The translations under genes were made by a program, and so were the position numbers. DNA of 64,000 nt from Tetraselmis striata (taxonomy: Eukaryota; Chlorophyta; Chlorodendrophyceae; Chlorodendrales; Chlorodendraceae): NCBI GenBank assembly GCA_006384855.1, contig VCJN01002082.1, positions 32,501 through 96,500 on the forward strand, given 5' to 3'. Below the pieces are notes generated by a model. It was given only the letters and a program-made list of their open reading frames with translations, made no database searches and had not been told where the DNA came from. Below, in pieces: positions 1 through 9,721 of this stretch. How positions within the stretch are numbered: the stretch's first letter is position 1; each line of letters begins with the position of its first letter.

Positions 1-161
1 TTGAAGGCGATGAACACCGAAACCCCCGATATGGAACCCAAGTCCGTGCCACCCCGTAGAATCCGAGGGTGCAAAGAGGACAGGATGTAGGTGGGTTGGA
101 TGCGGTGACGGAACATTGCCATAGCTTGTGACTGGGGGTCGCATGGGGTGGATTCTAGAGT

Positions 162-1582
162 GTGACTTGCTCACTGAACCGAGGGCCCTCCGCGCCGTCT
201 TTTGCCTCGCAGACGGAGCAACCGGCTGCTGCTGACGGCGACGCCTCTGAGCCCGGCGCGGCTGAGGGTGGCGACGGCGACGTGTCGCCAGCCGCCATCC
301 TGCGCGTGCGGTTGGAGGAGCGCCGCGAGCAGCTCCGGGATGTCACTCAGCAGATGCAGGTTGGCTGCACGCGGACGTTCACCGCCAAAGCCTATGCGCA
401 CATAATAGGGCTGGCGACCTGTCTTGGGTTGGTGCCGTGGGTGTTGGTGAGGCTGTTGGATTCGTGGTTCGTGTCATGTAGCAGGACTACAGGTGCTGAC
501 GCACCGAATAGCATCCCTTATTATAAGCCTCAGATTGGTCCTGCCTGCAACCTCTAGAAACATTCGCTACAATTCCGCTGTAGGTTTGTCCTTATTCGAC
601 TTTTGACGAGCAGGGCGAGGTATTGTTCGCAGCGTTGTTATTCTTCAGCGCGCCGGCAGCGTACACCGGCAGGCGGGCAGGCATGCGTGGAGAGAGAGAG
701 GGAGGGAGAGAGTACCCTCACCTGGAGTCGCAGGTCGTGTGATGGTATGCATGTGAGGGGATCGCCCGATCCCAGTCAGGGAAACAGGAAAGTCCTCCAG
801 ATGGATAGACTGATGCATGTATCATACGTGATAGATAGGTAATAATAGACAATAACAAGAATAGATAGATAGATAATAGATAACAAAACACATAACAATA
901 ATCCAGCGAAGCGTCGATTTTTCGGCGGTGAGCTTAATTGCCGTACAGGTACCCGTATAGTGCAGCGGATCGGGCCTATAGGTGCATGACTACAGCGCTT
1001 ATCTACTGGCATGTACTACTAAGTAGTACAATCCACCCACCCGCCCACCCACCCGCCCACGGTCCTTAATTACACAGCCGTCCGATTACGATCTCACGGT
1101 TGGGAGTCTATGAGTACTGGCACTCGCTACTCGCTGCTGGTAATGGAAAAAAAAACTCTGGTACTTCAAAGCGCTGGCAATGCAAACGCTCGCTGCTGGT
1201 AGCGACTACTTCAAAGCGCTGGCAATGCAAATGCTCGCTGCTGGTACTTCAAAGCGCTGGCAATGCAATTCATGGAACTGTAGGCCAGTGATATAGAACC
1301 CGTTCTTTGAAAATTTTCTGAAAAATCGACGCATCGCTGATTCAACTGTCAAGTTACTTCATAATAAACAGATCATGTATCAGGAACCCCCTCACACATG
1401 GACTGCGTTCTATCTGTACGAGTACAAGCATTGCTCGTGTTTCTGCTATCGTGTTGTCTGGAGTTGACCTCTGACAGGGTGGTCAGGTTATAATTCACAG
1501 TGTCGCCATTACTACCATGCTGGCACCCGTACATGCGTGTATGAACACACACACAAAACACACACGCACAAAACACACACGC

Positions 1583-1626
<44 letters not shown>

Positions 1627-4600
1627 TCCTTCGAACAGTATAGTTCGACCAAGCGTTCGGCACCGCTGAGAGTGCGGTTATCAGAGGAAGTCCCACCCTC
1701 ACAGAACTGGCCGCCGCTCATAGGGGTGAAATATGGCGTTCCGGGGCTGTGAACCTCGTGTCCGGATCGTGAGGAACCCTGCGTGTCCCGATCGTGACCT
1801 CGGCACGTGCGATCCTCCACGATGCCATCCACGTGCCATTGTAGGTTAGGACTAGCCAAATCCACCATCGGACCCGGAAGAGCTACTGCACCGCAGTGCT
1901 GCGCGGGCATCGTGGCATTGCCGAAGCGAGGCGCGCACCGGGAACCACGAGGGTCCCGTGTTATGTGACTCATCCGATTCTGACGGAGGTCTACCGGGGT
2001 GCGCCACAAACACATCCGACTGCCGCTGTTTCCTGACAACAGCCACGCGTCGGCGCGCACTGAGAGGCCCGGTTCTTCCTCGGGCGTGCGAGCGCGTGTC
2101 AAAGACCAAGATGTTTGGTTGTTTCAACGGCTGGTCCCGCCCTCCCCGGCAGGCGGTGGCGGTGCGGCGGCAGCCGGCGGGTCAGGACCGGCGCTGGGGG
2201 CGCTACTGGGCGCTCGGCAGCAGCATGTCGGAGCACGCAGGCTGGGATGGCGCCGCGGGCGCGTGCCTCTTCGTGGAGGCCCTGGAGGATGACGACCGCA
2301 CCGCGGCGGCAGAGGTCGCCCCCCTCCCCTCCCCCCCCCCCCCCCCCACCCCCTCCCCCCCCAGCGCGCCTTACCTCGAGTGTCCAACCTGCCGACGCTC
2401 ATCCAGCCGCGTCGGCCTCGGAGCGCCGAGTTCTAGAGGCACCCTTGTCATCGGGAAAACTTTACCTCGCTGGATTCATCGGCATCGGGTGTGAGCACCC
2501 TCGCAAGGAAACGGGCGTAACCATACCCCCCTTTCCATCGCCAAGCTTGGCGCCTTGCCATGCCGCCCTCATCGTGTCAGGTAGCGCACCTACGTCGGCC
2601 ACCATGCCCAAGAGCCCGATGTTCACCTCCTGCTATAATAAAAAGCCTAAACTGCTCTGTGGGTGAGTCCGGGCTGTGTTGTATCATGAACAGTGTCCCC
2701 TCGATTGCTGCTGTTCTTTATCTGCAATTAACTTAACACAAAGTGGACCAGAGCAACGCCGAAGCGCAGGCACATGCCGAATGGGGCCATCGTCTCTGCT
2801 ATGCCGTTACGACTAGTCAAACTCATCTGTTGGCACATGTGACCGCTGTGTGTCGTGATGTCCATTGGCGCTAGTGCACCCCATCTGATGTTGTTGCGCT
2901 CACATCACGGCGGCGATAGCTGCTGACGAGGCAATAGGTGTTGACGGCTTCATACCGCACAAAGTCAAGATCCGGTGCGCAGTAATGGTAACGAGAGAGC
3001 CACGATTATGGCGCCGCCAGCGTGACACGCTGGATACTACTTATGCAGGGGCACCGGGTGCCCCGGCAATGGCCCTGCTCGGCGACCGCTCAGACTGCCA
3101 GGCGTCCCTACGTCTCTCTGCCTCGGCTCACACGCGCATGGACTGTGCGGGGTGCTGCGACCGGCAGGACGGCGCGCCTGTGGCGGCTTGGCAGTGCTAC
3201 CCCTCCGCGGACGCGGCGGACGAGCTGGCGGATGCGCTGAACCCCAAGGGCCGCCGGGAGGGCGCGCTGCGGCACAGCCTGCAGGCCCAGGTGCCCCCCC
3301 CCCCCCCCCCCCCCCAAACTGCCACTATTATGCATGCCACGACGACCCGTCTTGGTTTCGGAGCTGAGACAACGTAGAGAGACGAGATAGTGATAACACA
3401 ACAAGAAGAGATACCGCGTACTGACGAAAGCTCTCCGGCAGCCGCACCGGCCGAGGGCGCGCAGCCGGGCCCACCGATGGGTGCCCCGTCCGGTGTGTCA
3501 TCGATGCACTTCGTCTCACCCTCATTGAGATGACGGCGCCCTCAGTTTAGTTTGGTGATGGCTCACCATCGAGCAATGGGTAGCCGCTTTGTGCCAAGTT
3601 GCTTGTTGTTCAACGTCTCCGCCAAATTGACCACATATCGCACTTACAATGTGACCAAACACACAAGACTGCGGGCCGCTCAAGCCCAGGCAGCCAGCCA
3701 CACCACGCCGGCGCACCTATGAGAAGCCCCATCGCACCTATGAGAAGCCTCACCCTTAGAAGCCCGAGATTGGGCCTGCCTGTACAAACATTCTTTTACG
3801 AACATTCGCTATAGTTCCGCTATCGTTTCCTCAGCAATTGATCTGGCAGGCAGGGCGAGTTGTACTTTGCAGTGTTCTTATCGATATCCGATCACCCCGC
3901 CCGCTTAACGTCATGCTGATCCGATATCCCGACCTACAAGCTCCTCCCCCGTCCCCTTGCTGAAACCCGCCGTACACACACTCGTACATCGCGCCCCAGC
4001 CTGATGGCCAACATGGCGGCTCGATGTCTATAACGGAGCGTCGCCTACCCAGGGATTTCCGTAACTGGATCACTGCCTAAATGACCGTCGTAAGAACGCT
4101 GTGAGGGTTTCACTGGTGCCAGTTCTGTCGTTCCCGGGGGCGAAAGAAACGACGGCAGAGGCCAACGTCTCAAACCAGCCGCGCCGTCTTCCTTTGCTTG
4201 GCTGAAGTTCCCTGTACTAAGGGTCCCGACACGGTAATTCTAGCGACTAAGAGCAGTGCGAATGAGAACCCGCCCTGCCTGCCGAAGGTCACATGTGGAC
4301 ATAACCATCGCGGAACTGCAGCGAATGTTTTTACGCGCACTTTGCAGGCAAGCCCAATCTGAGGCTTGTATTGATATATGAATCCTTATAAGGGTTCGTA
4401 TAGGTGCGTCGGAACCCGTACGGCTAACTCCCCTATATGAACATGCGTCCCTGTCATTCGCCTCAGGTTGGGCTTGCCTGCAACCCATAAGAACAGTCGC
4501 TGTAGTTGCGCTATGGTTTCGTCCGCATCTGATCCTCGGCGGCCTTGGCGGGTTCTCATTTGCGTTGCTCTCATTACAGCATTGGCGCCCGTGTGCCGTC

Positions 4601-6629
4601 CCTATCAACATTAGCGGGGACCTCACGACAGACCCGCAAGAGATGCGACCCCGCGGCAGGGGTGGGTGACGCCGCCGGGTGCGGGGGGTTGGGTGGGGCG
4701 GCTGACTGCGGTGCCCGATGTTGCCCGTCGATGCAGCGCTTTGCGGACTCCGCGGCCGAGGCGCTGTGCGCCCCGCCGGCGCCGCCACTCCTCCTGGACG
4801 AGCTCCGTCAGGGCGCGAGCGCCGGCGTGGAGGCTCTGCGCGGCGCGCTGCTGCAGGAGGAGGCCGGCCTGCGGGCGGCGCAGCTGTGCCCTGCGCGTAG
4901 CGCGGCGGCCCGCCGGACCCGGTGCGCCCACCCACCGGCCAATGCACCGGCACCTGCCAGTGACAGACGCGCAAGGGCAAAGTCTGCGGTTCCAGGGGCG
5001 CGGTGGCCTACCTTTCTCAATGAACCCGAATTCGCTGTGATCAATGGGCAACTTGCGTCTGCGGTACGCGTGTCACCATCGTGGCGCGCAGAATGTTTTA
5101 CCTATCAGAGAGGGAGAGAGGGAGAGAGACTTTACAATCATCGAGCTGTCGAGACTGTGTTTAGATTGTCGCCGAGGCCTGGACGAGGCCCGCCGCTTTA
5201 TGGGAGAGTACACTACGGCACTGCATTTCCTCCCCCGGGCTCAGAGTAGCGCATTCATTGATTCTCACACTGTGCAAGAATACCCCCCCCCCCCCTTGAT
5301 GTATAAATCAAAGAATCACGATTGCAATCATTTCGTTGTGGCTCTCCGGAAAAAAGCGTCGTGTAATCCTGCATGGAAGACACTTTTCTAGGCCTATTAT
5401 TTGGCAGCGTGCGCATGGGCGTTGACACTGATTATTGTTGATGTGTGCAGACAACAATTATGTTCGCGCTGCCTCATACCACACACACACACACACACAC
5501 ACACACACCACCTGTCACCCCCAACAAATCGGACGATTGCGTTCTCGGTTGGTAAGAAAGATGAGGCCGCCTCTACCTATTTGCCCGCTCACATTGCAGT
5601 CATTTCGTTATGGCTCTCTGAAGAAAGGGTCTTGTAATCCTGCATGGAAGACACTTTTCTTGACTTGTTGTTTGACACTGATTGTTGTTGATGCACTGAG
5701 TGTGTGTGGACAACAATCATGTTCGCGCTGCCTCATACCACACACCCACACCCACACCATCTGTCACCCCAACAAATCGGACGATTGCGGTCTCGGTTGG
5801 TAAGAAAGATGAGGCCGGCTCTTTACCTATTTGCCCGCTCACATTGCAATTATTTCGTTGTGGCTCTCTGAAGAAAGGGTCTTGTTATCCTGCATGGAAG
5901 ACACTTTTCTTGACTTGTTGTCTGGCACTGATTGTTGTTGATGCACCGAGTGTGTGTGGACAACAATCATGTTCGCGCTGCCTCATACCACACACACACA
6001 CACACTATCTGTCACCCCAACAAATCGGACGATTGCGGTCTCGGTTGGTAAGGAAGATGAGGCCGCCTCTTTCCCTATTTGCCCGCTCACATTGCCCCCC
6101 TCGCGCCTGCAGGTGGCGGCGCCTGGTGTCCGGCGCCACGGAGCCGAGCAGCCTGCTGGCGGCCTGCGTGCTGCTGGAGGGGATGCTGGCGCCGGAGGCG
6201 CTGCCGCCCGGCTGGGCGCTGGCGGGCTACCCCGCGCCGCCGCCCTCCGCCGCCCGCACCCTCAGCGCGGTGTGGGCGCGGCTGGAGGCGTTGCGCGCCG
6301 CGCGGCGGGCGGCCGGGGAGGCGGAGGGCGCGGCGGCGGAGGGCGCGGCGATGCCGACGCGGCGGGGCGGCAAGGCCAAGATGAAGGACTGGGCCAGCAT
6401 CCTGCAGGCCGCGGGGGAGAGGGGGGAGGAGGAGGAGGAGGAGGGGGAAGGGGCTGGGGAGGGCAGTGACGCGGACGCGGGGGCAACGGAGAGCAGCGAC
6501 GGCGAGGAGTATGTGCCGCGGGGGCGGGGCCGGGGGCGGGGGCGGGGCAACGGGGGTGGGCGGGGGCGGGGGCGTGGACGGGGACGCGGACGGGGTAGGG
6601 GCGGCCGGGGCCGCAAGGCGAGGTCCTGA
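162..6629 (+). CDS. DDT/WHIM-type chromatin-remodelling-like protein (spliced, 5' end uncertain)
   Basis: Proposed exons are about 162-359, 2153-2314, 3168-3290, 4737-4885 and 6113-6629; the phases agree across all four introns. The first exon ends in a charged helical stretch (RLEERREQLRDVTQQ). The second holds RRWGRYWALGSS followed by a LFVE strand, and the third has a W-Y...ADELADALNPKGRRE pattern. Both resemble the WHIM2/WHIM3 (WSD) motifs of BAZ, ISWI-partner and plant RLT proteins, which contact ISWI ATPases in nucleosome remodelling. The last exon starts WRRLVSGATEPSSLLAAC, like the region after WHIM3, then has an acidic stretch and a long RG/RGG tail typical of nucleic-acid binding, ending TGA at 6627-6629. 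Inferred role: nuclear chromatin factor. The N-terminus, including any DDT domain, probably lies left of the window. No homeodomain or PHD finger is visible here. The introns are long and filled with repeats. Confidence 0.6.
481..650 (+). repeat. Diverged interspersed repeat, copy 1 (intronic)
   Basis: This stretch shares scattered blocks with 3735-3890 and, in part, with 4340-4540: a CCTCAGATTGG-CCTGCCTG block, then an ATTCGCTAcAaTTCCGCT block, then GCAGGGCGAG. No ORF or clear termini are seen. It is probably an old non-autonomous transposon that entered introns of the same gene several times. Confidence 0.5.
840..900. repeat. AT-rich GATA/TAGA short tandem repeat
   Basis: Irregular repeats of GATA/TAGA units in an otherwise GC-rich intron. 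The rest of the 360-2152 intron shows short direct repeats (around 1150-1270, an AAAGCGCTGGCAATGCAA unit about three times) and no coding signal. Confidence 0.6.
1544..1625. repeat. (CA)n microsatellite
   Basis: About 80 bases of CA/CACG dinucleotide repeat inside the first long intron of the DDT/WHIM-like gene. The long reading frames across it on both strands are by-products of the repeat. Confidence 0.95.
3735..3890 (+). repeat. Diverged interspersed repeat, copy 2 (intronic)
   Basis: Second and best match to 481-650, including GGGCCTGCCTG, ATTCGCTATAGTTCCGCTA and GCAGGGCGAG. It lies in the intron between exons ending 3290 and starting 4737. Confidence 0.5.
4025..4155 (+). mobile_element. 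3' end fragment of a LINE (same family as 23150-25980)
   Basis: The block beginning TATAACGGAGCGTCGCCTAC and running to CCCGGGGGCGAAAGAAACG matches the 3' non-coding tail of the LINE at about 25858-25975. Only the last ~120 bp is present, as expected for severe 5' truncation during target-primed reverse transcription. It sits inside an intron of the DDT/WHIM-like gene in the sense direction. Confidence 0.75.
4340..4540 (+). repeat. Diverged interspersed repeat, copy 3 (intronic)
   Basis: Contains CCTCAGGTTGGGCTTGCCTG followed by a CGCTGTAGTTGCGCTATGG block like copies 1 and 2, plus an inverted CCCAATCTGAGGCTTG block at about 4349. It looks like two partial copies facing each other. Confidence 0.4.
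5330..6075 (+). repeat. Tandem repeat, ~235-bp unit, just over three copies
   Basis: Each unit contains TAATCCTGCATGGAAGACAC, a GACACTGATTRTTGTTGATG block, a short (CA)n run and AAATCGGACGATTGCG with TTGCCCGCTCACATTGC. The array fills the last intron of the DDT/WHIM-like gene and ends right before the acceptor at 6112. The last unit supplies the pyrimidine tract used by that acceptor. Confidence 0.85.
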
Positions 6630-7162
6630 GCCCGAGGCGCTACTCTTTCCCTCAGGCATCCGAACGGGGCCGCTACCCCCAACGGCAACCCACCGGGAGG
6701 ACTCTGAAGAAGACAACACACAAGCACTTTGAAACTGAAGTACAACATGTTGACTTGAGTACGCCGCCGCGGCACAAGCGGCGTTGCTCTCGCGTAGTCC
6801 GGTTGTGGTCCAGAGCATTGGCACGCACTGATCCGCACTCGGCTGTCTCTTGGGGCGTGTTGGTAATCTCAGGAGCGAGAAGAACGGGACGCGTGATGGC
6901 GGTAATAAGGGGATCGGAAGGGACCCCCGCACATTGACATCGGATCTCAATGCTGATGGGGTGCGCTCCTCCGCCCGAGCCACGTTGCTCCCACTACGCT
7001 CCGCTGACGGTTGCGCTACACTAGGGGACAACCTTTTCGCATCGGAGGAATAAGGCTACTACATCCACCCAAAGCGGAGAAGAAACAACAGCATACTGGG
7101 GTTTGGAGCTAGCTCGCACATCGAGAATAATGGATATGTTGACGGGTTTTCTCCGCCGGGTT
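6630..7162. other. Intergenic, no gene supported; diverged copy of the 665-bp unit near 6962-7052
   Basis: After the DDT/WHIM-like stop codon no coding signal is seen. About 6962-7052 is a diverged partial copy of the unit duplicated at 7163-8475 (the block CCACGTTGCTC...CGCTCCGCT...GGGGACA). Confidence 0.5.
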
Positions 7163-8475
7163 CCCCCGCCAAAGCCACGTTGCTCTCGCGCTCCGCTCCG
7201 GTCTACGCGCATGGGGACACGCTAGTCGCACTGGAGGCAGACCGCTATTCCCCCAAAGGCATGCAGTAAGAGGAATGGGGGGAAGAAAAAATGAGACACT
7301 GAACGAGGAAAACGTGCAAACTTCATACAAAGTCAAAATCATGTAACTCATATGCTAACTACTTGAACACCTCCCTCGCCCGGCCGCGTGGATGTCATAT
7401 TGCGAGCTGCACGTGGTGACCAATCATCCTACATCTGGACGACCTTGTTGCATTGCCGCCGTGGCTGCTCGTGCCTCCCTGCCCCGCACGCAGCGCTTTG
7501 GGCGCATGCCGTGGCTCGACAACCTGTCGTCAGCGCATCGATTCCTCTCGCGCATTTTTCGTCCTCATGCCGCGGCAGACGCTCAGTGGTCGTAGGCAGT
7601 CGCTCCATCGAACTGCAAACACTGTTCCCGGGCTCACAAACCACAATCCCCCAGGACGAATTGCGTTTTCGCTCGCTCGCGCAAGCGTACCCGCCGACCG
7701 TCCAGAGGTGTGGTTCGGGCGGAGTCTTGTCACCCGGGATCGCATCACATCCTTTAGACGCAACATCGACTCCTGGCTTAAAACGACGGGGACGGGAGGC
7801 GACGTCCTATTTTGACGGGGCGATCCCCTCCGCCGAAGCCACGTTGCTCTCACGCTCCGCTCAGGTCTACGCGCATGGGGACACGCTATTCGCACTGGAG
7901 GAAGACCGCTATTTTCCCAAAGGCATGCAGTAAGCGGAATGGGGGGAAGAAAAAATGAGACACTGAACGTGGAAAACGTGCAAACTTCATACAAAGTCAA
8001 AATCATGTTTTATAATATGCTAACTACTTGAACTCTTCTCTCGCCCGGCCGTGTGGATGTCATATTGCGAGCTGCACGTGGTGACCAATCACCCTACATC
8101 TGGACGACCTTGTTGCACTGCCGCCGTGGCTCGTGCCTCCCTGCCCCGCACGCAGCGCTTTGGGCGCATGCCGTGGCTCGACCACCTGTCGTCAGCGCAT
8201 CGATTCCTCTCGCGCATTTTTCGTCCTCATGCCGCGGCAGACGCTCAGTGGTCGTAGGCTCTCGCTCCATCGAGCTGCAAACACTGTACCCGGGCTCACA
8301 AAGCACAATCCCCCAGGACGAATTGCGTTTTCGCTCGCTCGCGCAAGCGTACCCGCCGACCGTCCAGAGGTGTGGTTCGGACGGAGTCTTGTCACCCGGG
8401 ATCGTATCACATCCTTTAGACGCAACATCGACTCCTGGCGTAAAACGACGGGGACGGGAGGCGACGTCCTAAACA
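7163..8475 (+). repeat. Tandem duplication, 665-bp period, two copies
   Basis: Copy one is about 7163-7812 and copy two about 7826-8474. For example GATGTCATATTGCGAGCTGC starts at 7391 and again at 8056. The copies differ by a few substitutions and small indels. Open frames up to 181 codons run through both copies but match nothing I recognise, and competing frames are equally open. I treat it as a recent segmental duplication of non-coding or unknown sequence. Confidence 0.85.
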
Positions 8476-8565
8476 TTATCAGCCAGTGGTTGTCTGTCCG
8501 CTCGGTACAGCGGTGGTCTCCTACTCAGGAGGTCCCCGGATCGATTCCCGGCTCTGTCATTTCAG

Positions 8566-8735
8566 GCCAATATCGTTCGGGCCCGTGCCCTGGGTTTATC
8601 CGGTTGATGCCCTTCGGGGTTCGAATCAGGCAACGGTCTAATGGCTATGCCAGACCTACTACTGCGCACGAGGTCAAGTGCCGGGGCGGCTTCGGCCGAT
8701 GTCCCGGGGCAAACTTTACTTTTCACGATCGATCA
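8566..8735 (+). repeat. SINE-like interspersed repeat, copy A
   Basis: The block from GGGGTTCGAATCAGG through GCCAGACCTAC, GAGGTCAAGTGC and GGCTTCGGCCGATG to CCGGGGC recurs at 19313-19415 (same strand) and 54781-54933 (opposite strand). GGTTCGAATCA resembles a pol III B box, so a tRNA-related SINE is possible. No poly-A tail or target duplication was identified. Confidence 0.65.
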
Positions 8736-9721
8736 GCCTGTTGCGGGTCAGTGCCACATTGGGCGGCGTACGTGTGCCAGGATTTTGCGGCTTGCCGCGT
8801 CATCAATCTCACGATACTAGCATGCGTTGCTATACGGGGGTCTGTGTGTTATTTGAAGCTAGATATTGACGTAAAGACTTGTATTTGTTACTGCATGTCC
8901 GCAATCTATTCGGATACATTCACCCATAGTGGCGTAGCACCTGTGGCGTGTACCGGTAGTAAATGGGCACGCGACCAGTGGCACCACATCGATGATCGAT
9001 CGATTGATCGCAGCAGTAGTGAATGTCAATGTCGGTCTCCACGGAACGACTGCTACGGTCTGATGCCGTGGAAATAAGTGCACGGATGGCTGACGCTGGT
9101 CCTGCGACCACAAGAAGCTCCTGCATCACAGGACGAGTGGCAGCGACGTTTGCTGCAGGTGATGAATAAGTGCAGTAGTGCCGCCTGCGATATATACTTC
9201 CAGGTGCGGTTGGAGAAACACGCCCAGTCAGTCGCATGCCTACGTGTCCTGGAGTATCAGCCCCCACCCCTTCCGCCATCAATCCCACATGCCCCCCCCC
9301 CCCCCAAGCCCCCACAGCCCACACACACAGTTGGGTCACGTGCCCCTATGTTCTTGGAGCCCAAGCGCTGCGCTGCGCGGCGCTGCTGCAATCCCACAGT
9401 CCTGCCAATTTCCACCATAGGCAGCCGCCCTGTAGGAGTTTGACTCTTGTTCGACTCTTGTACGGTCTGTGCTGAGCGTGTACATGCCCGGTACCATCAA
9501 GACCTGGTTAGCGCATTGGAAGAATGTCGTGGATGTGTATAAAAGCGATAGCAAACGCCTCATGTCGCGCCGCCGAGGCATCAACTTCAGTGGTGCGGAC
9601 TGTGCCAGTGTCCTTCAGCTAACTAACCTCTCATTGGATGGTTTCACTTTTTACTTCCAGCATTGCCAATTGCCCATCAAACATCGCCGACTGGCATGCC
9701 CACACCGGTGGAGGGGGCTTG
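8736..9721. other. Intergenic, no gene supported
   Basis: Holds short low-complexity stretches, including a poly-C tract near 9294-9305, but no exon-like sequence on either strand that I can support. It includes the expected 3' flank of the minus-strand TIR-WD40 gene. No nearby TGTAA motif was found there. Confidence 0.4.

Noticed and set aside
1512-2102. 196-codon minus-strand frame
   Set aside because: Its open length depends on the (CA)n microsatellite, and it overlaps the WHIM-type exon on the other strand.
8480-8565. Possible tRNA gene
   Set aside because: There is a B-box-like GGATCGATTCC, but the T stem has only four good pairs, the anticodon arm does not form a 5-bp stem with a 7-base loop, and the ends do not pair as an acceptor stem.
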